Source: Clytia hemisphaerica
Lineage: Eukaryota > Cnidaria > Hydrozoa > Leptothecata > Clytiidae
Direction of reading: 5' to 3'
Assembly: GCA_902728285.1 (NCBI GenBank)
Contig: CACVBU010000819.1
Location: 372,001 to 436,000 of the forward strand
DNA length: 64,000 bases
In this document: positions 11,033 to 21,400 of the stretch, one piece after another
How the letters are laid out: each line of letters begins with the position of its first letter
Numbering within the stretch: position 1 is the stretch's first letter
Translations under genes and position numbers: made by a program
The notes under the pieces: generated by a model
What the model was told of the DNA's origin: nothing
The model's database searches: none
The model's input: only the letters and a program-made list of their open reading frames with translations

Positions 11033-11144
11033 TTTTAACCTGTATAAACTTTTAAGTGTATATAATGTAGTATTGTATATTGAAAATTAAATGAAGTCAC
11101 ACTAACTTCTAATAAGATATAGTGATTTTTTGCACATTGCATAT

Positions 11145-11220
11145 GCTCTGTCTAGGGATCGAACCTAGATTTCCTCCATAATGGAAGATATGGAATTGTC
11201 TTACTTTAGACGAACAGAGC
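11145..11220 (-). tRNA. tRNA-like sequence or tRNA pseudogene
   Basis: On the minus strand a 76-nt stretch has a perfect 7-bp acceptor stem (GCTCTGT/ACAGAGC) and a perfect 5-bp T arm with a canonical loop and B box (CTAGGTTCGATCCCTAG). A four-pair D stem can be drawn (GTCT/AGAC), but its six-base loop lacks the conserved GG, and the anticodon arm does not form a standard 5-bp stem with a U33-containing seven-base loop. No T-run terminator follows. It is therefore best read as a tRNA pseudogene or tRNA-derived relic. No amino acid is assigned. Confidence 0.4.
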
Positions 11221-12429
11221 GTTTGGGAATCAATATATGTTTTGGTACAGTGCAGAAAAAATTTAAGGAAAATTGTAACACACCGTCACATTCAAGAATG
11301 AGAAAAGAACTTTTCCTTTTTCCTTTCCTGTTTTTTTTTTTTTTTGAATGAAAACGATCATATCAGGGTTCTATGAAGTAAAACTCTTTATGACTGGCTT
11401 GACATAACATAAAAATCTGGAAAATAAGCTCCATAGCTCTAAACTATTCTGAAACAATTCCATGTTTTGCTATGAGATGATGGTGCTGAATGAAAACTGC
11501 CACTGCTTTACTTTATACCAGTCGTCCACTATCCAAAATCAAACTTTGACCCTTGTAGAATTTTAATTTTCATAACAAAAATATTTCGAATATTACAGAC
11601 CCGAATAGAAAACCGAACAAGGGCTAACTTGCCGAATGTCGCTTTGGTCATTAAAATTAATCTCTTCAAAACACGTTGAATTCCGGTCAGTACATTAAAC
11701 ATGATTCTCGTTTTGTTTTCTCGGAATTTTCTATGGGAATGAATATCTCCTAAGCATTCGCTAAATCTCCTTTGGTTTTTGTTTTGATTTCGCGCAGCGT
11801 CAGCATAACTTAAATATCCCAATCGCCTTTCCCTTTAAACGGTTGAACCAAATTTAATGTGGTAATAGGTCACAATTTAAATTAATAACCTTTCCTATTG
11901 TCAATACAAGAAAGTTTAGATTGGTAACATAATAGCAGGGACCAACGTAGCATCATCATGCATGTGATTGGTTCGGAAGCAGATAGGACTTAAACTTTTT
12001 TGACAGGGGACCCGCGAATTAAGTCTGGCAAAAACTTTTATTGCCAAAAAACTGACGTTGTAGGCAAATCTCATAACCCTAAAAAATAGGCATAAAATTG
12101 ATGATTTTTCGAAATTGAAATTGACGAAATCAACAAAATAATGAAATTATCGGAGTTACAAGAGTCCTATATACTCTTCTACTATTTACTAGTTTAGTCA
12201 AAAAATTGTGTACACCTTTTTTGGAAAAACCTGATACGTACGTAGATGAGTGCTCCGTGGAGATGGAAAACAGCATCATTTGAATGACTATATCTTTATA
12301 TTTCAAGTTTGAGAAAGAAAATGTTCAGTATGTACAAAGACATCTAGACAAAAATATAGAGCAGTAAACACAAGCTACCAGCGCTAAATAGTTCTAAAAT
12401 ATTTTTTGCATATCGGCTTATAATATATA
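11221..12429. other. spacer between the CXC gene and the precursor gene
   Basis: No supported gene was found. The 97-codon minus-strand open frame at 11529-11822 has no recognisable motif and no clear splice sites; its ATG (MGYLSYADAARNQNKNQRR) is noted only because the first 30 residues look moderately protein-like. A 12-base T run lies at about 11332-11343. Confidence 0.35.
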
Positions 12430-12624
12430 CAGTGGAGTCTCCATAAATCGAACACGCATAAAAGAAGACATAAATTTGTTTGAGAAATTTCGAAATATGG
12501 AGCAAGGTTTATAAGGCATTTTTAACTTGTTCGAGTTAAGAAGACGTTCAATAAACGTTAAGAAGACGTTCAATAAACGTTAAGAAGACGTTCAATAAAC
12601 GTTTGAGTTAAAGAGACTCCACTG
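12430..12624. mobile_element. pogo/Tc1-mariner-type MITE with tandem core
   Basis: The ends CAGTGGAGTCTCCATAA and AGAGACTCCACTG are inverted and flanked by TA on each side. This tip, with 'TCGAA' just inside, is typical of pogo/Tigger-like elements. The core contains three tandem copies of a 22-bp unit (TTAAGAAGACGTTCAATAAA plus CG) at about 12536-12603. A relative is at 43860-44081, and a lone left end (CAGTGGAATCTTTATAA) is at 42443. Confidence 0.8.
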
Positions 12625-12786
12625 TAACATGGATTGAAAAGGGCCGTTTTTGTCTTTATATAGAATGTACAATATATAGTGTTGGCCATAAGCTAGAATG
12701 ATGTGTTTTTTTTAGAGATCTCAGAGAGTCTAAATCAGTAGTTCAGTGCAAAGCTTTGATGAAATTCGAACTAAGAAAATGAGTCT

Positions 12787-13479
12787 TTAGCGACCCCAGA
12801 TACCATCTTGCTCAGCTACTCCATTATTATCAGCCGGCGCTTGTCTTGGTTCATTTTTGTTCTTATTTAACTTACTCAATGATTTCAAATAATTTCGCAA
12901 AAGTTGACGTAAACGATGCGAACTGTAAGTATAGGTACGAATAGCTCTCTTGTCCGCCTCATCCATGTTTACGCCCGCCACCCTTGATTCACGTTCTTCA
13001 ATTATCTTGCGCAAGATATCGACTTTCTGTTGGTTTTCATGTTGCCCAGATCTTCTTTCTTGGTTGGTGTTTACCGAAACGGATTCGCCGATATTGTCCG
13101 ACTCTTGATTATTGCCAAAATCGGATTCATCGTCAATATATAACGGGATTCGTCGTTCATCCCTCTCGTCCATGGCGCTTTTTGTTTTTTGAAGGAAATG
13201 AAAAAAGGGCGGGATTGAATCTTTGAAGAACAAATTGTTAGGCTTAGTAGAGTCGTCACCAACCCTCCAATAGACGGTTGGTATATCTTTACTCTTGGCA
13301 GCGCCATTCCCGCGAACTTTGGTCAATCCAACATGCGTCATCCATAATGGCTGCACACTACCATACCGATATCCAATACCAGGTTGTTGTTCAAGAGAAG
13401 GCCATACATTGGATGAAGGTACAAGGGATTTGGCATTTGTGGTTGCTAGGCAACAAGTAGCAAAGATGACGAAAAGCAT
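12787..13479 (-). CDS. secreted prepropeptide with C-terminal Trp-amide signal
   Basis: The gene has one coding exon of 230 residues. The N-terminus MLFVIFATCCLATTNAKS is a short signal peptide with a likely cleavage after Ala16. A 3' splice site (TTTTATAG) about 25 bases upstream of the ATG suggests a 5'UTR intron. There is no disulphide pattern after the signal peptide. A Lys-Arg site at 177-178 precedes a basic, helix-prone segment (AIRTYTYSSHRLRQLLRNYL, then KSLSKLNKNK). The protein ends exactly in QDGIWGR followed by the stop, and W-G-R is the classic signal for C-terminal amidation after removal of Arg. The predicted product is therefore a 50-residue peptide ending in Trp-amide, or shorter forms if monobasic sites are used. 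Residues 179-201 show an ungapped resemblance to vertebrate PACAP positions 4-26 (I, T, Y, S, R, Y and L in register). This may be homology or chance. Cnidarian Trp-amide peptides (GLWamides) are known but normally occur as many short copies. Function is inferred, not shown. Confidence 0.65.
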   Translation of the reverse strand: MLFVIFATCCLATTNAKSLVPSSNVWPSLEQQPGIGYRYGSVQPLWMTHVGLTKVRGNGAAKSKDIPTVYWRVGDDSTKPNNLFFKDSIPPFFHFLQKTKSAMDERDERRIPLYIDDESDFGNNQESDNIGESVSVNTNQERRSGQHENQQKVDILRKIIEERESRVAGVNMDEADKRAIRTYTYSSHRLRQLLRNYLKSLSKLNKNKNEPRQAPADNNGVAEQDGIWGR

Positions 13480-13896
13480 GATTATATTTTCTATCGGTAC
13501 CAGCCCTATAAAATCAAATTTAAAACAAATTTAAGATTTTGATTTTGTACCATACAGGGGCTACAAATATTACGAAGCAACATTTCATTAAATTAAAGTG
13601 TGTAAAAAATAATATTTGACCTCTTCAAAGATATTTTTTAAATGCACTTATAGATTTTCGCAAATTTTCAGACTTTTCACAAAATGCGCTTGTACTCTGT
13701 AACAACCAGTACAGTGCCTTGTTTGAACAAAGAATGGATACTCTTAAAAGAATTTTCGTTTTTTGGAATTTTATTTGGAATTCTTTTTGAAGATTTTTCT
13801 TAAGAATTTTTTTGGAATTTTCTGAAACACTACATTTTCGCGGTGAAAGGGCGGGTACAAAACATGACAATTTTGAAAACTTCTAAAACAAACACC

Positions 13897-13962
13897 CTAC
13901 AGTGATTTTTGGTAAAATTTCAAAAAGAACTACAGTGATTTTTGGTAAAATTTCAAAAAGAA
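13897..13962. repeat. 33-bp tandem duplication
   Basis: The unit CTACAGTGATTTTTGGTAAA followed by ATTTCAAAAAGAA occurs twice head to tail, apparently identical. No coding role is seen. Confidence 0.85.
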
Positions 13963-15165
13963 TATATTACCGGGAGAGTAAACCTTTCTTAATATGATGT
14001 AGAATTTACAATTGACAGACGGTATGTTTTTTAAATATCTCAAATACCTTTTTAAGTTTCGCCGCAAGGGTTTTTTTCCAAATAATAATAATAAAAGATT
14101 CGTTTAAAGGGAATCATCTTTGAAATGAAAATCCAATGAAAAATAAATATTACCTGAAAAATTTGGTTAATTGTTTTTCTTCCTTCCGTCTTTACTAGAT
14201 GAGTTTGGTTTGAAAATGAGTATAATTTATATGTTGAATCAAATTTATAGGACTAAACGCAATATAGCTTTAATAAGGTTTACGCAATGTTCAAAGAGAA
14301 ATCTTTTCCCAAAGCATCAACACCTCTGAAATGGACGTTATTTGGGCATAAAAAAGACGTATCATTTAATAACTTTGGTTACACGTGATAAATGAAAAAT
14401 TAGAAAATAGAAAATAATGAAAAAAAAGAAGAAAATAAAAGTTTTGCATTATATAAAAAGAAATCCTAGTGCTAAAATCGTCGGTCAAAAATATCTATCG
14501 CAAATCTCTATTTAATATTATATCCTTTGGTTTTTTGTAACTGTATTATAGAGATAAATAGGTGTCAAAAGGAAGAGGGGCGTTTTTAGCGCATAGTGTT
14601 TTGTTCGCTGGTTTATCGCCTAGTTTCTGAACTTTCTTTTTTTTGAAGGGTTAAAAGCAGCAAGGAGAGATTCCTATCAAGTTGCATAAATTTAAGCGAG
14701 GGAAGACTTGTTATGCCTTGTTCAGTTTTAAATATTTGTTAGGCCCCGTTAAATACACTCTTTTTATTTTATAAAAATAACTAATCTCAAGAATTTAAGA
14801 ACAATGATGAGCCTGAAATTAATTTCAAGCAATTTAGGGGTCAAAAGTAGTAAAAATTGGGTTAAAACTTCAAATATTTTTATAAATAGTTATAATAACT
14901 TAATTTCTTATAAAAAATATACCTAAAAAATATTACCCTTCATTGGTAATACCTATTTTTGGTATGTTTCAAAATCTTTTTTTGCGCTTTTTGTTATTGC
15001 ATTGACTTGCATTGCATCGCTATAATTGTAACGCATTCATCAAAGGTATGACGTCATGAAAACTCAAATTTATTTAGAGTTACAAAATGTTTCAGATTTT
15101 GCAATTTCTGGCAAACGAAAAAGGTTATTGCGAAATTTAAGGATAAGAACTGCACGGAAATCATT
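13963..15165. other. AT-rich spacer
   Basis: No gene and no well-formed inverted repeat were found. Homopolymer-rich AAAATAGAAAATAATG tracts lie at about 14400-14440. Confidence 0.45.
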
Positions 15166-15594
15166 TAAGCCAATCATTTTATATACCTCAATAAGTCATT
15201 ACCATAATACCGGTTAGTTTTTTTCGAACTGTACAATGAGAAACTTAGCCGCAAAGTTAGGAATCAATTTTACGGGTTGAGCTTCGAGAAATAGTTTAGG
15301 AAAATTAACGTTGATTTCGTCCCCACTCGAAATTCCATTTTTTTTAAATTGCACTCCAAAATCATCCCAGCAGGGTTTTTTAACCTTGGAACAATAGAAT
15401 TTATATCCCCACTGAGGGAAAAAGTTCCACCGGGGCTGTGAGACAGGGGTGTAACAAGCCAATCATTTTATATACCTCAATAAGTCATTACCACAGTACC
15501 GGTTAGTTTTTTCAAACTGTACAATGAGAAACTCAGCCGCAAAGCTAGGAATTAATTTCACGGTTTGAGCTTCGAGAAATAGTTTAGGAAAATT
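15166..15594. repeat. direct repeat pair of about 140 bp
   Basis: The blocks 15166-15306 and 15455-15594 both start AAGCCAATCATTTTATATAC and end GAAATAGTTTAGGAAAATT, with only scattered differences. They are separated by about 148 bp. Segmental tandem duplication of a longer unit (about 289 bp) with the second copy truncated is the simplest reading. Confidence 0.8.
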
Positions 15595-15922
15595 TCCTTC
15601 CTACGATTAAGTCATAAAATTGGCATAAATTGAAAGCATTTTTTACTCTATATTGATATAAATTCTGTGTACAGTTATAACCCAGAATTTTAATTCAAAT
15701 CAAACAGTGGGCAATAAATATTTTACATGGAACACCCAAGGTTGTGGGTGAAAACGGGAGGAGCTTCGACGTTTGACTGTTCTTCTTATAATTTTGCAAT
15801 GTAGGGAAAATGAACCTTTTTCAATAGAGAATGTATATCACCAAAATTTGTCAATCGCAAATATCATTTCCATCAGTTTCCATGAAAATTATAAGAGGGA
15901 TGTCATTCTAGCCCTAACTTTC

Positions 15923-16167
15923 ATACACGTTTTTTATTATTAGAACATCTAAAATTTTTGAAGCTTTCAGATGTTCTTAACTTTTTCAGTTTCAAGCCTG
16001 AAAATGTTCTTAACATATTCTTATTCTCACCATTTTTTGAAATATTTTTGTCCATTTTCCTAAGAAATTGGCAGTTTTAGAGTCCGCAAAGCCTTAAAAT
16101 GTTCTTAATATTTTGGCCATCGAAGCCTAATGTTCTTATATAGTTTGTCCTTATAAAAAACGTGTAT
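15923..16167. mobile_element. MITE D, copy 1 (TACACGTTTTTTAT ends)
   Basis: The inverted ends are TACACGTTTTTTAT and ATAAAAAACGTGTA. The inside has repeated ATGTTCTTAAC blocks. Related copies are at 25171-25345 (same direction) and 60314-60522 (opposite direction), with the shared inner phrase TTCTTATTCTCACCA/TGGCGAAAATAAGAAC. Confidence 0.7.
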
Positions 16168-16288
16168 AAAGCTAAGTTTGTTTTCGTTTCGGTTGATAAA
16201 TTTGCTGTGAAAAATGGAAAGCAAACATTTCTCAAAAAGAAATGAAAAATCAGACAATATTATTGAGAAATATCAGGGGAAAAAGAAT

Positions 16289-16566
16289 GGGCCATTCCAT
16301 TTTAAGGACGAACGTTTCCAGAGGGTAATCCGAAAAAAATTTCCAGGGGGGTGTTCCTTCATTTTTCCAAGGGGGTAGAAAGTTATTCTAAAATTTCTGA
16401 TTTTAGTTAGTCAAGCCTCACTATTTTATTAAGGTATGAAAAGATTTTCCAAGGGTATTTTTGCTATTTTGCTATTTTCCAGGGGGTATCCACATATTTT
16501 TAATAACTTTTTTTGACTTGAAAAGGTTCGTCCACCCCCATGTATGGTTTTTTAATGGAAAAGCCC
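16289..16566. mobile_element. MITE V with TTTCCAGGGGGTA units
   Basis: The ends GGGCCATTCCATTTTAAGG and the reverse complement of GGGCTTTTCCATTAAAAAAC are inverted. Four or five copies of a TTTCCARGGGGGT motif lie inside. No coding sequence. Confidence 0.6.
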
Positions 16567-16999
16567 AATTAGGGCAAAAAAGAAACATTCTGACTCAAGA
16601 GGAGAGGATAATTCGCATTTTTACCTTTTAAGCTATTAAGATTTAAATAAGAATACTATACTCGAGCCTGAAATTAAATGAGAATTTTAAGACATAACAA
16701 GTAGAATTTGTGTAAAAATAAAATAAATAATTTTTCTTTTGTTTCGACCAGACACAAAATAATAACAATAATAATTTATAGAACTTTCCCGAAAATAATA
16801 AAATATACAGGATTAAAAAAATATTCAAACTCGGTTGGCAAAAAAACTATATATCCATATAATAAAAATCAGTATAATCATTTGAGTATTTACATTAAAT
16901 AATTCAAGCCGGTTAGCAGGATAAGAACAAGGAGAATGTGATTTTGGTCCCTAGAGGAAACCAAATTTAGCATATTCGGTACATTTTGCCGGGATTTAC

Positions 17000-17263
17000 C
17001 AAAAGGCCCCCAGCGGTAATTTACGATATCACGCATTTTTGTGTCTTCAATCACGATCACGAAGATCAGAAAAAGATTTGGATAGCCACGCATCCCTTTG
17101 AAAAAGTCCAAATCACACATCACGGCTCAAAAATCTTTCAAATCACGATCACGTTTTGACCTCTCATCACGCAATCACGAGAAAAAAAATTCCAACTCAC
17201 GTAATCACGCTAGAAAAAGTCCCTATTATCACGCCATCACGAAACCCGCTTAGGGGCCTCTAC
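17000..17263. mobile_element. MITE E with ATCACG array
   Basis: The inverted ends are AAAGGCCCCCAGCGG and AGAGGCCCCTAAGCGGG. The interior is dominated by the motif ATCACG or AATCACG, about a dozen times, spaced irregularly. This looks like an array of protein-binding or slippage-derived motifs. Confidence 0.6.
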
Positions 17264-17300
17264 CAAAGTGCGGAAGGATTTAAAAACTTATCCCGAATAC

Positions 17301-17324
17301 CAGAGAGAGAGAGAGAGAGAGAGA
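17301..17324. repeat. (GA)n microsatellite
   Basis: A run of about 11 GA dinucleotides. Confidence 0.95.
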
Positions 17325-17481
17325 CAAATAATGTCATATATAGACTATGTTACCCTGGTCATTGAAAGAGAAAAAAATTAGAGTAGGATTTAAGGCTAGA
17401 GGAGACCAGGGGGCAATAAAGAATTTGGACCATAGTACAGTGACGACTTTTAGACTTAAACATGCACGGAAATCACTCATA

Positions 17482-17743
17482 CAGTGCGTCCTATAAAAAA
17501 AGCGGACAATTTTTATATAAAGTAAATTCGTCAAAAGTCATCATCTAAACTTGGCCTAGAATAATTTTGAAAAAAGATTACAATTCTCTGTCCAATCAAT
17601 AGATAGCCAACTCTAAAGATGATTGAATATGTGGTTTGTGAGATTGAAATATTTAAGTATATACCTAGTTAGTCATAAAATTTGGCATAAATTATGAGAA
17701 TTTTACTTTATATAAAAATTTATCCGCTCTTTGGGACACGCTG
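17482..17743. mobile_element. Tc1/mariner-type MITE F
   Basis: The inverted ends are CAGTGCGTCC...AAGCGGACAATTTTTATA and the reverse complement of CAGCGTGTCCCAAAGAGCGG. TA flanks each side. The right-hand subterminal block (GTCATAAAATTTGGCATAAATT) also occurs alone at about 15608-15630, which is probably the remnant of another copy. Confidence 0.75.
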
Positions 17744-18155
17744 TATTGTAGAGAAATGCACTATTTTTTATGAAGGTAATCATTCAATATTCAAGATATT
17801 GATAAATTGGATCAAGTTCATTGTTTGAATCATTTTACCTTCAACGTACATTAAAAAGGCGTTTTGCCAGGTTAGCAATTGCCAACATTGAATTTCTAGA
17901 GTACGTGAACACCTTCTAGATCCGTCGATGCTAAAATGCAATGAATTGTATCACCTGATTCCAAAACAATGAACATTTCCTTTTCTCTTTGACAACATCT
18001 GATTATTTTATCATCATTATGTTACCTCTCTGCAGCATCATCTTTTTCGTGAGCTTTTCTTCTAAATATGGAGAGAGAAATTGGGGAGGATATAATATAC
18101 CTATACCATGAGCTATAATTAGCAAATTTTACTATATGAGTCACTTAAGTATTTT

Positions 18156-18309
18156 CAGATGAGATGGAGTTTTTATAAGATACTTTAATAATTAGTCATT
18201 TGAAGTAATAATAATGACGCGTTCTTTAGAAATAGTAACAAAATTGTTTTATTTCTGGTTAACGACCAACCAAATCAAATAAGAGCTTGTAAAAACTCCA
18301 TCTCGTCCC
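18156..18309. mobile_element. 154-bp MITE with TSD of at least 8 bp
   Basis: The ends CAGATGAGATGGAGTTTTTA and the reverse complement of GGGACGAGATGGAGTTTTTA are inverted. The sequence AGTATTTT (followed by CA on both sides) is duplicated at 18148-18155 and 18310-18317. An 8-bp TSD and a CAG-like tip fit the hAT superfamily; if the shared CA counts as TSD it is 10 bp, which would suit a Mutator-like element. Confidence 0.8.
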
Positions 18310-18467
18310 AGTATTTTCACCTTGATAAAACTCAAATTTATGTTGAAAATCCCAATCAACCGTCGAATTGTAGCAGATTTTAAAGCATTTTGGAATGGTT
18401 TAGGCGAAAGTAACCCATTGAGAGTAAAAGTGTTGAAAACATTTTTGATTTAAATTAAAAGACTTTC

Positions 18468-21400
18468 TCAAGCTGCAGGATCACACCTTCCATTGTTTAA
18501 AACAAAATAAATAACTGAGCCGTTCAGCTGCTTCCAGTTTGGTTCTTGTTCTAGTTTGGCCTCTTTAACCCCGTTTTCAAGCATGCCGAAGGCACCCCTT
18601 TCCTAAACTGATTTTTACAAGAAAAAATACGACAAAAAACTTACCCTTGATAATTCAACTGGGTTCATGAAACCAACTTTGGGCGAATTACTGAAGACTT
18701 TGTTGAAATTCTCTTCACGGTTGACCAGCTCTAACTTATAATATTTCTTTTCGTCGTTTAGTTTTTGGCAAATAAGTTCTTGTTTTGTCAATTTCTCTTG
18801 CAGTTGATTGATATATAAAACGTCCTCATCTCTTGAAGGGCGTTGTCTGTACTTCTCCTCAGTCTCCTTTAAGAAAAAAAAAGAAGATGCTGAATGGACC
18901 TACCTGATGATGAAAGTTACATAGCAATGCGAGGAGAAAAATGAAAAAATATCAGTCAGAAAATATAGCATTTAGCGAAAATGCATAACGCAATAAATTC
19001 ATCATTGATTGTTGATGGGGGACAGGGAAAGATTGTATGGAAAAAATAAATAGAAAGTTCTGGTCGCAAAAATCAGTTTTATTGACAATTGAATCATGCT
19101 TGATGGTGAGCATTGTTATCAATAATGTTTTTGTGTAAAAAACATAGAAATGAATATAAGGAAAAAATCCAATGAAAATCTGCAAACACGGCGATTTCCG
19201 GCATTTTCAACCGGAAAAAGTTTTTTCTCAAAAATCGAACTCGGCCATGTTTTGGGCATTGTTAATACGCATCTTTGAGCAAAAAATCAGAAAAAAACCA
19301 ATGATAAAATCTTGAGAAAATGCCAAAAAAACAGTTTTCCGGCATATTTCCGGTATTTTCGGCCGGAAAAAATTGTTTTTTGAAAATCGGGCTTCGTCAC
19401 ATTTTAGGTATTGTCATTTTGCATCATTGTGCAAAAAATCAGAAAGAAACTATGAGTCAACATTGAGAAAAGCTATATTTTCTTATTTGGTTAAAGGGAA
19501 TTTCCCCAAAATACGAAAATCCGTCTTTTAAGGCGAATAAAAATTTTCCGGGAAAAACCACTTCAGTCATTCTTTAGAGAATTTTGCCCTCCATCTTTGT
19601 ACAAAAAATCAGAAAAAAGTAATGACAGGATTTTGCACAAAGTCCAAAAAAACCTATTTTAAGGCAGTTTTTGGCCCAAATTTGCCCAAATATATTTTTT
19701 TTCGAAAATCGGGCTCCGTCACATTTTGGGCATTGCCATTTTGCATCATTGTGCCAAAAATCAGAAAAAACTAATGAGCCAATCCTGAGAAAAGCTGGTA
19801 ACAGACGGACGAACGGACGAACGGACGGACAGACGGACGGACGGACATCGGTTAATTTATAGGACCTCTACCCCACCGGGGTAGGTCCAAAAAGAAGATA
19901 ATTAACTTCAAATTTTTAGCCTTTACTTTGAAAGTATGTATCAAAGTATCGTTTTTTTTTTTGTTCCTACCTTCTGGCGGTATAATCTAGGGTTTTTAGT
20001 GGGAGGCTAAGGAACCTTTATTGCTTATATATTTGTTCCGTTTAAAAAATATTAAAAAATAAGGTATTGCAAGGATTCGCTTATTTTTCTAAAGAAATTT
20101 CCATTTGCGAACACAATAAAAATTGCTTCTTTTTACCGTGAATTTACCGAAAAATAACAGACACAAAGAAAACATTACAAACCTTCAACATAAAGGACAA
20201 CGCATCAACTTCTTCTTGTAATTTACACTTTTCTTGCGTCCAATCATTGTTTTGATGACGTAATTCGTTCACATGATTATGACGTAATGTTTGTACAGTT
20301 TTCTGGTGGTCCTCGGTTAATTCTTCTTCGCGACACCTGAAGCGATAAAATATAATACGCAAAGGTGATGAGTTTCAATTTAGTAGTCACCCCTACCTGA
20401 AGATTGTAGTTTCAATAATCTATTGAGGGATGAAATATCCCCGAACAGCTGGCATGGAAGTTTACTCACAAGCACAAGTAAATACCTTGATTTTTACATA
20501 TTTCTTACATATGCATTTAGGACGGGATATTCTATTCCAAAATTTGCTTAAATTACAAAGAGCTTGTAAAGATAACCACTAGAGAGTTTGGGCAATACTG
20601 TGGCTTTAACTTTAGATATGAGGCATATGGTATAACTGTAGGTTACGCATAGCCAAAACTACTTTGTACAGCTAAACAATTACAGTAATTAGATCTATTA
20701 GATCTACTATAATATTGATGCTAATTAGGAACTGAAGTTGAAAAGGTGCGTGGACAAAACATTTCAAATCTAATTAGCTTAAACAAATTAGATGATCCAT
20801 TATTAGATCAATTATGACTGATGCCTTGTAGTTAGGTTCGCAGGCTGAAGGTTGAAGAAAGAGCTATACGAGTGCAGATGTACAGATTATAAGGAAATGC
20901 TTCTTAGTTGGATTTTTAGTATCTATGAAGCTTTCTTTTACATAATGTCGAGTTTTCAAGTTAAATAAGAGATTTATTTGAGTTTATTGGTAGATTCGAC
21001 CGTTGAGAAACAATATGGGTGGAAGGTATATTATAGATCAAACTGGGTATAAATCTTAATTTTAAACTAATTAAAAATAGCTTGATGACTTTATCAACAC
21101 AAGAGAGGTATATCGGAAAAAGCAGTATTCTACATCCCCCTATGCCCTATACCACAAAAACTTTCAAGGAGAAACGGGGGAACAGCGAACATGACTATTT
21201 TATCAAACATTTCAACTCTTTTTGATTTAAATGCATTTGGCGAAGGAAATGGGATTGCATCAAAATCTGTAATCTGATTCAACCTTCTAATTTTCTCCTC
21301 TGTGCAACTGAAAAGACCTGCATGCTAAATACAGGACGTAAAGTTATGATATAATTTTACTTTTTAAGTTTAAATAAAGATTGATGATATTCATGACGTA

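Noticed and set aside
11529-11822. 97-codon minus-strand frame
   Set aside because: No splice sites or motif; the second half looks random.
17130-17260. Regular ATCACG motifs considered as a CRISPR-like array
   Set aside because: Spacing is irregular, repeats are only 6-7 bp, the host is an animal, and the array lies inside a MITE.
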